Below, piece after piece: positions 10,501 to 18,923 of a stretch of 40,170 nt of DNA (position 1 is the first letter of the stretch; every line of letters begins with the position of its first letter). Both the position numbers and the translations under genes were made by a program. The DNA is from Candidatus Izimoplasma sp. HR2. GTDB taxonomy: Bacteria; Bacillota_I; Bacilli_A; Izemoplasmatales; Izemoplasmataceae. The stretch spans positions 1-40,170 of the forward strand of contig JRFF01000003.1 in the NCBI GenBank assembly GCA_000753575.1, given 5' to 3'. The notes under the pieces were generated by a model. That model saw only the letters and a list, made by a program, of their open reading frames with translations. It had not been told where the DNA came from and did no database searches.

Positions 10501-11366
10501 TGAAGAAGATATTATTAGTTATTAGTTTATTCTTAGTTATATTCTTATCTGCGTGTGGTGAAGATGCTAGTATTTATAATTTTAAAATTAGAAAAGATGA
10601 TTATTTAGTAAGTGAAAGTGGTAATGTTCTTGTTGAATATAAAACAAATGAAGAAGGAAAATTAGTAAAACTAAGTATTGATAGATTATTATCTATAGAA
10701 GATATGATATACTTTAATCCGTTAATTAATTATGATTACGTACTTGAAGGGTTTACTGGAGATATCTTTACTGACGCAGGGTATTCGTGTACTAAGTATG
10801 ATGATTTTGAAGTACCTATAAATATTGAAATAGGTTCAACAAGATTTAAATATGAAAGAATTGATTGTGAGTATCAAGAAGTAGATAGAAATAATATTAT
10901 TAAGACTGGGACATACGCTAGAAGATATGCATTAGAAGATACTTTAGGATTTAACCAAGATACTATTATAAGTATTGTTGTATATGATGAAAACTCAATT
11001 GAGAAGTTTATTGATATTATTGATTTACCTAATTCAGTTAAATCAATAGGAGTTTATAGTATTGGATTTAATTCTGATAAAGATGGATTTGTGTCAGATT
11101 TAGTTAATTACTACCAGGAAATAGCTATTTATGAACAGTTATTCCTAAAGATTCAAGAAAATGAACTAACAATCGCAGAAGTAACTGGATTCACAGAAGA
11201 TATTAATATCTTAGATTTAAGTAGTTTAGGTGATATAACACCACTAATTGATGATTTTGTGATTGATTATGAAGAAGAGATTATTGCGCTTGATGAACTT
11301 GAAGACCTAATTGAAGCTATTAGTACTGAAGAAGTAGAACCTGAAGATGTTACTGATGACGAATAA
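10497..11366 (+). CDS. Small lipoprotein, paralogue of the previous gene
   Basis: The 289-residue lipoprotein has lipobox LSAC (C20), two further cysteines (C98, C124) and a very acidic C-terminus. Its ATG at 10497 overlaps the TGA stop of the preceding gene (ATGA), so translation is likely coupled. A second ATG directly follows and could be used instead; the difference is one residue. Cysteine spacing (26, against 29 in its neighbour) and matching segments (DYLVSES with GYVLSED; IAIYEQLFL with ITVFEQYVL) support an old tandem duplication. The function is unknown. The TGA at 10498-10500 is also evidence that TGA is read as stop. Confidence 0.85.
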   Translation: MMKKILLVISLFLVIFLSACGEDASIYNFKIRKDDYLVSESGNVLVEYKTNEEGKLVKLSIDRLLSIEDMIYFNPLINYDYVLEGFTGDIFTDAGYSCTKYDDFEVPINIEIGSTRFKYERIDCEYQEVDRNNIIKTGTYARRYALEDTLGFNQDTIISIVVYDENSIEKFIDIIDLPNSVKSIGVYSIGFNSDKDGFVSDLVNYYQEIAIYEQLFLKIQENELTIAEVTGFTEDINILDLSSLGDITPLIDDFVIDYEEEIIALDELEDLIEAISTEEVEPEDVTDDE

Positions 11367-11392
11367 TTGAAACTAGTTTAGGATGTGATAAT

Positions 11393-11842
11393 TTGGAATT
11401 ATTAATAAGAAAAATGGATATGAGTGATGTTCCTTTTGTTTATGAAGAAGAGATTAAAATCTTTGGGAAGAGCCTCGGAGAAATGACTTTGTATAATGAA
11501 ATACTACACAATAAAATGTCTAGATATTTTATTGCTTTAGTAGATAAAAAACGAGCAGCTTATGTTGGGAGTTGGCTTACTATACCCAATGCTGAGATTT
11601 TAAATTTGTTTGTTTTAGAAGAATATAGAGGACAAGGTATTGGTAAAAAGCTTATTGATGAAGTTGTTAAAGTTTGTAATAAAGAAAAGATTGATATGCT
11701 TACTTTAGAAGTTAGAGTAAGTAATAAGTATGCAATTAAGATGTATGAAGATATAGGATTTAAAGTTGGCATAGTACGTAAAAAGTATTATGAGAATAAA
11801 GAAGATGCATTACTCATGATACTTAGTTTAGGAGGTAAATAA
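11393..11842 (+). CDS. rimI: Ribosomal protein S18 alanine N-acetyltransferase
   Basis: This 149-residue GNAT acetyltransferase matches the usual RimI length of about 150. The acetyl-CoA-binding motif A is visible as VLEEYRGQGIGKKLI (about 75-89). The C-terminal part has the family's (N/S)xxAIxxYExxGF pattern (NKYAIKMYEDIGF). RimI acetylates the N-terminal Ala of ribosomal protein S18, and its gene is commonly paired with tsaD, as here with a 1-base overlap (TAATG). The start is TTG at 11393, behind AGGATGTGA; the next in-frame ATG would remove the first beta strand. No terminator separates it from the lipoprotein genes 26 bases upstream. Confidence 0.9.
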   Translation: MELLIRKMDMSDVPFVYEEEIKIFGKSLGEMTLYNEILHNKMSRYFIALVDKKRAAYVGSWLTIPNAEILNLFVLEEYRGQGIGKKLIDEVVKVCNKEKIDMLTLEVRVSNKYAIKMYEDIGFKVGIVRKKYYENKEDALLMILSLGGK

Positions 11843-12834
11843 TGATTGTTTTAAGTGTTGAAAGTTCTTGTGATGAAACAAGTGTTAGTATTATTAAAGA
11901 TGGAATTAATGTACTTAGTAATGTTGTTCTAAGTCAAATAGATATTCATAAAGCATATGGTGGAGTTGTTCCTGAGATTGCTTCTAGAGAGCATATTAAA
12001 GGGATTACCATGGTTTTTGAGGAAGCTTTAAATATTGCGAATGTAGAAAAAAGTGATATTGATTTAGTCGCAGTTACTAAAGGTCCTGGACTGATTGGTA
12101 GTTTATTAATAGGGGTAAATGCTGCTAAGGCTTTTGCTTTTAGTAATGATATAGATATTGTTGGTGTTCATCATATCGCAGGACATATTTACGCAAATGC
12201 ATTAAGTAAGGATTTAGTATTTCCTTTAATATGTTTAGTAGTAAGTGGAGGACATACAGAACTTATCTTAATGAGAGAACATTATGATTTCTTTAAACTA
12301 GGTGAAACAATGGATGATGCTATAGGTGAGGCGTATGATAAGGTTGCTAGAACTGTAGGACTTGGATATCCCGGAGGTCCTATAGTGGATAAACTTGCTT
12401 TTACTGGAGAACCTTTATATAAAATGCCTGATATTAGTTTAGGTAATACATATAATTTTAGTTTTAGTGGAATTAAATCACATGTTATTAATTTAGTACA
12501 TAATATTAAACAAAGAAATGAAGAGATTAATATTCCTAATTTATGTGCTAGTTTCCAAGAGACAGTTACTGAAGTTTTAGTAACTAAGAGTATTAGAGCT
12601 ATTGAAGAGTATGATGCTAAGATGTTTATGATCGCAGGGGGAGTTGCTGCTAATAAAGGACTTAGAAAGAAAATAGATGAAAGAATTAATAATGTAGAAG
12701 TTATTGTTCCTGAGTTTAAGTATTGTACTGATAACGCCGCTATGATTGGCGTTGCTGGTTATTATCAATATTTAAAAACTAAGAAAACTGATAATATGGA
12801 ACTTAATGGTTCTAGTAGAATTAAGTTAGTGTAG
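11842..12834 (+). CDS. tsaD: tRNA N6-adenosine threonylcarbamoyltransferase
   Basis: The 330-residue TsaD (Kae1/YgjD family) transfers the threonylcarbamoyl group to A37 of ANN-decoding tRNAs, with TsaB and TsaE as partners. Visible motifs: VESSCDET at the N-terminus, the metal-binding HxxxH (H111, H115 in HHIAGH), GGHTELI, the nucleotide-binding GGPIVDKLA, and the second ATPase motif around FMIAGGVAANKGLR. The length is normal. tsaB, usually upstream of rimI, is not in this window. The start ATG overlaps the last base of rimI's stop, and GGAGG sits 7 bases upstream. Confidence 0.96.
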   Translation: MIVLSVESSCDETSVSIIKDGINVLSNVVLSQIDIHKAYGGVVPEIASREHIKGITMVFEEALNIANVEKSDIDLVAVTKGPGLIGSLLIGVNAAKAFAFSNDIDIVGVHHIAGHIYANALSKDLVFPLICLVVSGGHTELILMREHYDFFKLGETMDDAIGEAYDKVARTVGLGYPGGPIVDKLAFTGEPLYKMPDISLGNTYNFSFSGIKSHVINLVHNIKQRNEEINIPNLCASFQETVTEVLVTKSIRAIEEYDAKMFMIAGGVAANKGLRKKIDERINNVEVIVPEFKYCTDNAAMIGVAGYYQYLKTKKTDNMELNGSSRIKLV

Positions 12835-12842
12835 GTGACTAT

Positions 12843-13478
12843 ATGAAAATAATTAGAAATTTAATTATTATATTGATTATATTGATTGCTTTAGGAGTTA
12901 TCGGACTAGGTGCTATAGAGGTAGATGTTGATGATAGTAGTTTATCAACAATCGTTTACGAAGAAGACGCAAATTTAACAGATATTTTACAAGCTAAGTT
13001 TATAAGTTTGTTTGTAAGTGGTTCTACAGAAGAATCATCATTAGTAGAGGATATTATTAATTTAGTAATTTATGATTCTATTAAAAATAATATAAATTCA
13101 GATTATGATCCACTTGGAGATTGTGAAACTACTGAATGTAATTATGTTATTTATGAAGATTATTATTATATTAATTATATTTTCGCAGAAATGAATGATG
13201 ATGGACAATTAGTTTTAACTGTTAGTTTCGGAACAGAAGAATTTATTGAGGTTAATACAATATTAGTTTTAGTATTTGATGTTGATATAAAATTACTTAG
13301 TATGTCTATAGAGCTTACTTTAGACAAATACTACCTCGCAGACTATGAAATATCTAAAACAATGTTAGATAGAATTTTTAGTAAAATTGATACAGAAAAC
13401 ATTGAATCACAGGTTTCAAAAGGTGAACTTAATTTAGAAGAATATACTTATACAATTTCGTTCTCACCTTTTTCATAA
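12843..13478 (+). CDS. Membrane-anchored protein with CX4CNY motif, short paralogue
   Basis: The 211-residue protein has an Ile-rich N-terminal membrane anchor (about 6-25) and an acidic, beta-rich extracytoplasmic domain. I do not recognise the family. It has two cysteines, C94 and C99, in CETTECNY. It is paralogous to the N-terminal third of the next protein: DIINLVIYDSI aligns with DIINTAIFEAI, the CX4CNY motif matches, and GELNLEEYTY aligns with GELDVANLTY. It follows tsaD by 8 bases and probably shares its transcript. Strand-rich folds after an N-terminal anchor recall YpmS/DUF2140-type proteins, but that is only an impression. Confidence 0.8.
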   Translation: MKIIRNLIIILIILIALGVIGLGAIEVDVDDSSLSTIVYEEDANLTDILQAKFISLFVSGSTEESSLVEDIINLVIYDSIKNNINSDYDPLGDCETTECNYVIYEDYYYINYIFAEMNDDGQLVLTVSFGTEEFIEVNTILVLVFDVDIKLLSMSIELTLDKYYLADYEISKTMLDRIFSKIDTENIESQVSKGELNLEEYTYTISFSPFS

Positions 13479-13493
13479 GATTTATATATTAAA

Positions 13494-13525
13494 TTCATAA
13501 AATATTCACATATTTTCTATATAAT
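13494..13525 (+). promoter_or_regulatory. Candidate sigma-A promoter for the 623-residue membrane-anchored protein gene
   Basis: A perfect TATAAT (13520-13525) lies 38 bases before the ATG of the next gene. The only -35-like hexamer (TTCATA, 13494-13499) is 20 bases upstream, which is long, so only the -10 is convincing. Confidence 0.4.
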
Positions 13526-13563
13526 TGGGTTATATTTGAAATAACGAATGGAGGAGATTTTTA

Positions 13564-15435
13564 ATGAGAAGATTATTTATGGCTATTTTTATTCCGGTGT
13601 TGTTTATTTTAGGGACACCAGCATTAGTTGCAACACTTATGTATGATGGAACAGGTGATACTCACATGCCTACTCATCTATATGTAGAGGGTGCTAGTGC
13701 GAAAGACATGTTATACGAAGAATTAACTATGTCAATTGACGATGTAGAAAGCGGAGCTACTGATGATATGATTTTTAACTTAAGTCAAGATATTATCAAT
13801 ACTGCTATCTTTGAAGCAATTAGACAACCAGATGTAAATCCAGACTACATGCCAAATGATGACTGTGTAGAGGATTCATGTAATTATATTTTTGCTGAAC
13901 CAATTCAAGTCGAAGGATTTGATATTAGTTTAAGAGTTGTTGGAGTTTGGGTTGAATTTGCACAAGACAAATTTATCCTTAATGTATTCCTTGAAGTAGA
14001 TATTAATGAAGGGATTACATACAAAACAATTATGGAAACACATTTTATCTTACAAGATGAAGCAAATGAGTATGTACTTAAGTTTGATAAAATCCAAATT
14101 GGTAACTTACCAATTCCTGGTAGTTTAATTTCATCAATCATTTCAACACTTGATAAGCAAATAGACCAAGTAGATTTTGATGATATGTCAGATGATGTAC
14201 CTGTTGGTGAATTAGACGTTGCTAATTTAACTTATAAATTACAAAAAGATGAAATATTAGAGCAAATGGCTTCAGAGGAAGGTGTAGAACCTGATGCACA
14301 AGCACAATTAGCTCAAGAAGTTTTATCAATTATATTCGATAATAATTTACTTAGTTTTGAATTAGTTGATGAAGAATTCGTTTTAACTGCAGGAGTATCT
14401 CTGTTTAAAAACGATGATTCACAAACTATCCCTGATTATCTATATGATATGCACTTTAAAGAAGAAGTTGAAGGTGTAGAAGTGATAGGAGAATTTGATG
14501 TAGATTCATTTAATCCAGAAACATATTTAAAAGATAAGTTTACTGAGTATATCTTTAATTACGCTTTAGTAGGTGGTAACTTCGTTATTACTGAACAAAC
14601 ATTCAATAAATTAATCTATTTTGGTGCTTCAGGATTTGAAGATACAAGAACTACATATGAATATGAAAACTTAACTACAGGAGAAATTGAAGTTTTAGAT
14701 ATCGGATTAAAAGCAATTTGGTTCGATTTAGCTCCTGAGGAAATTTATATAAACGCATTATTTAAAATAGCTGGAATTGATAGTTTACTTCAAATTAGAG
14801 CTGTTGATGTATCTGATCCACTAGATGATTCACAATTAATGTTTGAATTTGCTGAAATTACATTTGGTAAAGACTTAGGAGAAGCAGATGGAGACTATTT
14901 AAGTATTCTAGATTTAGAAGCATTTAAACAAGTATTTGCTGAACTTGGAGATGTTGAATTTGGTGAATTTGATGCAGATGGAACTTTAATTATTAGTGTT
15001 GAAGGATTATCTTCAGTAATGAATGATGGTTCTGCAGATGATGATGGTACTGTTAGTGTTGATGGAATCTTATTAGTTGAAGATGGAATCGAACTAGTTA
15101 TCACAGTTAACTCTGTATACGCAGATGTAATTGAAGACTTCACTACAGCATTACAAGAAGTTGTTGGTAGTCCTGAATTAATAGATGATCTAGAATCAAT
15201 TTTAGATACTACAACTGAAGGACCAGAACAAGATGTTTATGAAAGTGTTGTTGAACTTCAAGATTTATTAAATGATGATGATCCAGCAACTAACCCAGAT
15301 GCTGAACAAATTACTGAAATGTTTGAAAGTTTCGAAGAACTTGATCCAGAAACTCAAGTAGCTTTCTTAGAAACATTTGAAGCTTTAATACCTGAAGGTA
15401 TATTTGATGATTACGAAGATTTATTCAATGATTAA
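13564..15435 (+). CDS. Membrane-anchored acidic protein with CX4CNY motif, long paralogue
   Basis: The 623-residue protein has one N-terminal membrane helix (about 5-25) and a large, strongly acidic extracytoplasmic part. Residues about 45-225 are homologous to the preceding 211-residue protein, including CVEDSCNY (C101, C106, its only cysteines). Residues about 240-480 look like a second, related helix-then-strands module (TEQTFNKLIYFG followed by beta strands such as LKAIWFDLAPEEIYINALF). The C-terminal 100 residues are Asp/Glu-rich and probably helical. No enzyme motif is visible. The ribosome site GGAGGAG (13550-13556) is strong, the gene likely has its own promoter, and it ends before a terminator. 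The function is unknown; a structural or lipid-facing envelope role is only a guess. Confidence 0.85.
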   Translation: MRRLFMAIFIPVLFILGTPALVATLMYDGTGDTHMPTHLYVEGASAKDMLYEELTMSIDDVESGATDDMIFNLSQDIINTAIFEAIRQPDVNPDYMPNDDCVEDSCNYIFAEPIQVEGFDISLRVVGVWVEFAQDKFILNVFLEVDINEGITYKTIMETHFILQDEANEYVLKFDKIQIGNLPIPGSLISSIISTLDKQIDQVDFDDMSDDVPVGELDVANLTYKLQKDEILEQMASEEGVEPDAQAQLAQEVLSIIFDNNLLSFELVDEEFVLTAGVSLFKNDDSQTIPDYLYDMHFKEEVEGVEVIGEFDVDSFNPETYLKDKFTEYIFNYALVGGNFVITEQTFNKLIYFGASGFEDTRTTYEYENLTTGEIEVLDIGLKAIWFDLAPEEIYINALFKIAGIDSLLQIRAVDVSDPLDDSQLMFEFAEITFGKDLGEADGDYLSILDLEAFKQVFAELGDVEFGEFDADGTLIISVEGLSSVMNDGSADDDGTVSVDGILLVEDGIELVITVNSVYADVIEDFTTALQEVVGSPELIDDLESILDTTTEGPEQDVYESVVELQDLLNDDDPATNPDAEQITEMFESFEELDPETQVAFLETFEALIPEGIFDDYEDLFND

Positions 15436-15489
15436 GTCTTAATTAAGTAAAGCCATAATCCAAAATAAAATAATATAACCCACATATAG

Positions 15490-15520
15490 AAAAACCCTTA
15501 GGTAACCAAGGGTTTTTCTT
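15490..15520 (+). terminator. Rho-independent terminator
   Basis: A hairpin with arms aaaaaccctt (15490-15499) and aagggttttt (15508-15517) is followed by T-rich sequence. It ends the transcript of the 623-residue protein gene and lies just before the ribosome site of the next gene. Confidence 0.85.
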
Positions 15521-15551
15521 GATAGTTTATTACTTTAGGGGGGAATTCATT

Positions 15552-17873
15552 ATGATTCCAAGTATTCAGTATGATTTCAATTTTGATATTGTTTTAGGAA
15601 TGATATTTATCTCATATCTAGTATATGGGTATCTTTCTGGTGGACATAAACAAATTAGATTATCAATTAACTTAATACTTCCTTTCATGGTGATTTACTA
15701 CTTAGGTAGCTATATAACAACATTAATGTATGTACCACTTAAATCTACATTCTTCTTTGAAGTTATAGATACATACTTACCAGCGTTTAAAAATACTATT
15801 GAGATGGTATTTGCATATATATTTACATATATTATGTTGTTCCTTGGAGTATTCTTATTATCAATTTACGCTAGAAGATATGTTTTGAATGAGAATATGA
15901 GAGCTAAACTAGGTAAAAAGAATAATTACTTAGGTGCATTGTTCGCATTTATTAATGGATATGTATTAGTATATTTCATTATCCTACCTGTATTTTCTTT
16001 AAATATAGTAGGTGGTGAAGCAGGATTAACTAATTTTGTATTAGAACATCCTCCTCCATTTTCAAGAATTGCGAGAACTGCGGAAAAGGCAGTTCCAATA
16101 AAAGGACTCGCGGATAAAGCTGAAGATTTCCAACAATTAATGTCAGTTGACGGGATTGAAGGATATTATAATGATGCTATTTATGATTATCAACAATTAT
16201 ATATTGGTAGTGATTCTTATGAAACTAGCTTTATGATTGATGTATACCCTGAATTTAGTAGTTCTTCTAAACAACTACTTGATGATGAGTACTTTGATTA
16301 CTTCGGTGAAAATTTATCTGCATCAAATTATTTAGGAGTTTCATTAATACTTGTAACTGAAACTAGTACAAGTGACCATTTATACTTAGATTTATTAGTA
16401 TTAGAAAATGATTTTAAATCAGAATTAATAGCTATGGAAGAGTTAGTTTCCGAATATGAAGCTTTACTTGTAGCTTACGATAAAGATGTTATTGATTATG
16501 AGTATTCATTACTATATCAAGCTTATTTAGATGATTTAGATGATTATATGGATGCTGCGTTTACTTATGTTGATAATAAAGTAGATACAGTAACTAGTGG
16601 AGGAACATTCACAGATACATTTATTTTAAATAGACCAACATTTAGCGTAGTTACACCAAGTGGATATGTTCATGAAGGTGCACTTACTGAACCTTCTGTT
16701 ATAACTGAGTCAACTGAAGTTACTGAAGCTATCGCAGATTTAGCTTTGTATGTAAATAAAATTGATATTTCAAATAATTTAAGCTCTTATGGAGTAAACT
16801 TTAAAAATCATAGGGGATTACTTACTTGGTATATTGAAGAATTAGATGGGATAATGGCTTCAGAAGGTAGTGGTAGTGATATCTCAGAAGTTATTGTTAG
16901 TTTTAAAAATAACTATGACTTAATAGTCGCAGATATTAACGATGAAGAATTAGAAAGTAAATTATACTTAGCACAAATGAGTATTGTTAGTTATGATGTT
17001 TTTACATCTTGGCTCACTTGTACTATGGATAATATAGATACTGTACCACTTGATGAAATAGAACTTGCGACTAATAGATGCACTAATATTAATACAGATT
17101 TGGTAACTGATTATGACTTTACATCAGATGCTTTAAACATTGTAACTACCTTGTTTGAAGGAGATAGTGTTTCATGGATTATATTACAATATAAATATGA
17201 TTATGAAGCTGGTGGATTTGTAGATGAATTTGAGGATTATCAGGAAGTATTAGATATTTTAGTTAGTACTAAAGAGTTAGTAGATGAATATGATCTATAT
17301 TATAAAGATATAGCTAACAGTTTAGAAGGTAACTTATCTATGGTCTTCAAAATAGGAATAAGTGTAATGAAGTATCATCTTGATATATATGATACTTTAA
17401 GTAATACTCCAATACTCTCCGCAGTGTTTAACGATGCCGCACGGTTCTGTATGGGAGAAAATAATAGTAATCTTAACTTAGATGTTTATATTTGCCCTGA
17501 AACTGATGAAGATGGGGGATTCTTACAAGAAATATTCAATATGAGATTCTTAGCTACTGATATCTTATTTAAAGCTTATTTAATGGTTGATGATGAGAAT
17601 GAAGCTATTATTTATGATTCTGTCAAAATGAGAGAGTTCTTAGAAAAAGCTAATCAATCAGTTGAAGATAATGTAATAACACAAGAAGTTATATCAATGT
17701 TTGCTGATCAATTCGCATTTAATGTGATTGATGAAGCAACTAACTATACACTTTTAGAACAAATGTATGATGATGGACAAATTTCTATTGAAGCTATGCG
17801 TATTCTTGCAGATGATGAATATGAATTATTTAGTATGGAATTTAGACAAAGAGTTAGAAGCTTAATTAGATAG
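15552..17873 (+). CDS. CvpA-like four-helix membrane domain fused to a large extracytoplasmic tail
   Basis: I place the start at ATG 15552, behind GGGGGGAA (15538-15544); an in-frame TTG at 15519 lies inside the terminator and is unlikely. The product is 773 residues. Four membrane helices (about 11-29, 36-57, 84-106, 127-150) resemble the CvpA family: an Asp in helix 1, the GYLSGG turn, and LGALFAFINGY in helix 4. Basic loops after helices 1 and 3 (GGHKQIR; ARRYVLNENMRAKLGKK) put those loops inside, so the roughly 620-residue tail should face outside. The tail is acidic, partly helical and holds four cysteines in two near pairs (C490/C510, C633/C648). CvpA proteins alone are about 160-220 residues, so the tail is unusual. 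No promoter is obvious between the terminator and the gene. The function is unknown. Confidence 0.82.
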   Translation: MIPSIQYDFNFDIVLGMIFISYLVYGYLSGGHKQIRLSINLILPFMVIYYLGSYITTLMYVPLKSTFFFEVIDTYLPAFKNTIEMVFAYIFTYIMLFLGVFLLSIYARRYVLNENMRAKLGKKNNYLGALFAFINGYVLVYFIILPVFSLNIVGGEAGLTNFVLEHPPPFSRIARTAEKAVPIKGLADKAEDFQQLMSVDGIEGYYNDAIYDYQQLYIGSDSYETSFMIDVYPEFSSSSKQLLDDEYFDYFGENLSASNYLGVSLILVTETSTSDHLYLDLLVLENDFKSELIAMEELVSEYEALLVAYDKDVIDYEYSLLYQAYLDDLDDYMDAAFTYVDNKVDTVTSGGTFTDTFILNRPTFSVVTPSGYVHEGALTEPSVITESTEVTEAIADLALYVNKIDISNNLSSYGVNFKNHRGLLTWYIEELDGIMASEGSGSDISEVIVSFKNNYDLIVADINDEELESKLYLAQMSIVSYDVFTSWLTCTMDNIDTVPLDEIELATNRCTNINTDLVTDYDFTSDALNIVTTLFEGDSVSWIILQYKYDYEAGGFVDEFEDYQEVLDILVSTKELVDEYDLYYKDIANSLEGNLSMVFKIGISVMKYHLDIYDTLSNTPILSAVFNDAARFCMGENNSNLNLDVYICPETDEDGGFLQEIFNMRFLATDILFKAYLMVDDENEAIIYDSVKMREFLEKANQSVEDNVITQEVISMFADQFAFNVIDEATNYTLLEQMYDDGQISIEAMRILADDEYELFSMEFRQRVRSLIR

Positions 17874-17888
17874 AGAGGAGGGGACTAA

Positions 17889-18923
17889 ATGAAACCTAGT
17901 GAAGAGTTAATGCTGTTACTTGAGTTAAATAATTATGATGTAGAAAAATTCAAACTCAAAATGCAAGTTAAGTATGAAGAAACTGGAAATCTTGATTTAT
18001 ATAAGTTTAAGAAATATGCTGATTTAATAGTTAGCCATTACTTATATGAAGAAAATCTTGATTATTTTAGTAGAAATCCCCTAACTTATAGATCTGATTG
18101 GGGAGATGACGTAGTTAGTATGGACCAATTTAAAGTAAAACATACTGATATATTAGAAGAAGAAATCACTTTAAAAGAGTTTTTAGTTCTTAAAGATTTT
18201 AATGAAGTAAATAGAGAAAGTATTTTATACGATATTTTAGATAAATGGGTAGAAGAATACCGTGAATCTAGCATTAGAAGTATGGAAAACTTAAGACATA
18301 TGATTATTGCTTTACCTAAAAAGAGTAGAAAATATCATAAACCTAGTAAAATAATGTTTTTACTAGCTATTTTAATAGCTTTTGTGAATATGTTACTATT
18401 TAAAAACCCAGAAACATTACAACCTTCATTTATATCATTTATAAGTGACTTTGTAATAGACTGGAATCAATTACTTTATGATGTACCTTGGTATAGCTTA
18501 TATGGAGTATTTACAATATTATTGTTTGTGTTGTATGCTGTTTTAAACAACTCGTTCTCAAGGCTAATTAGAGATGTTAGAGGCGAAAAGAACAAGTATG
18601 CTGTTAAAACATTTGATAAATGGGATAACGATATGAAAAACGCTAGATTAAAGCAATCAGGGATATTAGAAGATTATGTAGATTTAGTTGTTAAGAAGCC
18701 TAAAAAAAGTAAGTTAGAACTTAAAACTTTAATAGGACCTGAGATATTAATGGATAAATTTAAGAATTACGTTAAAATGGTTGAAAAGAAATATGACTGG
18801 ATGACTAAAAATTATTCTAGATTTATGACATATATAAGATTACTATTCTTACTTGCATTCTTATTTAACCTAGGATTTATAGGTGTGGGATTTGCGATTA
18901 TGAGGGGGTTAATCAATGTTTAA
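17889..18923 (+). CDS. Three-helix membrane protein of unknown function
   Basis: The 344-residue protein has a charged, probably helical cytoplasmic N-terminal region (1-150), membrane helices at about 154-172, 201-220 and 318-342, and a basic cytoplasmic stretch between helices 2 and 3. It has no cysteine, in contrast to its outward-facing neighbours. I do not recognise the family. The ribosome site is a strong GAGGAGGGG directly after the stop of the CvpA-like gene. The gene overlaps the next one by 8 bases, which suggests coupled translation and perhaps a physical complex of the three products. Confidence 0.8.
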   Translation: MKPSEELMLLLELNNYDVEKFKLKMQVKYEETGNLDLYKFKKYADLIVSHYLYEENLDYFSRNPLTYRSDWGDDVVSMDQFKVKHTDILEEEITLKEFLVLKDFNEVNRESILYDILDKWVEEYRESSIRSMENLRHMIIALPKKSRKYHKPSKIMFLLAILIAFVNMLLFKNPETLQPSFISFISDFVIDWNQLLYDVPWYSLYGVFTILLFVLYAVLNNSFSRLIRDVRGEKNKYAVKTFDKWDNDMKNARLKQSGILEDYVDLVVKKPKKSKLELKTLIGPEILMDKFKNYVKMVEKKYDWMTKNYSRFMTYIRLLFLLAFLFNLGFIGVGFAIMRGLINV

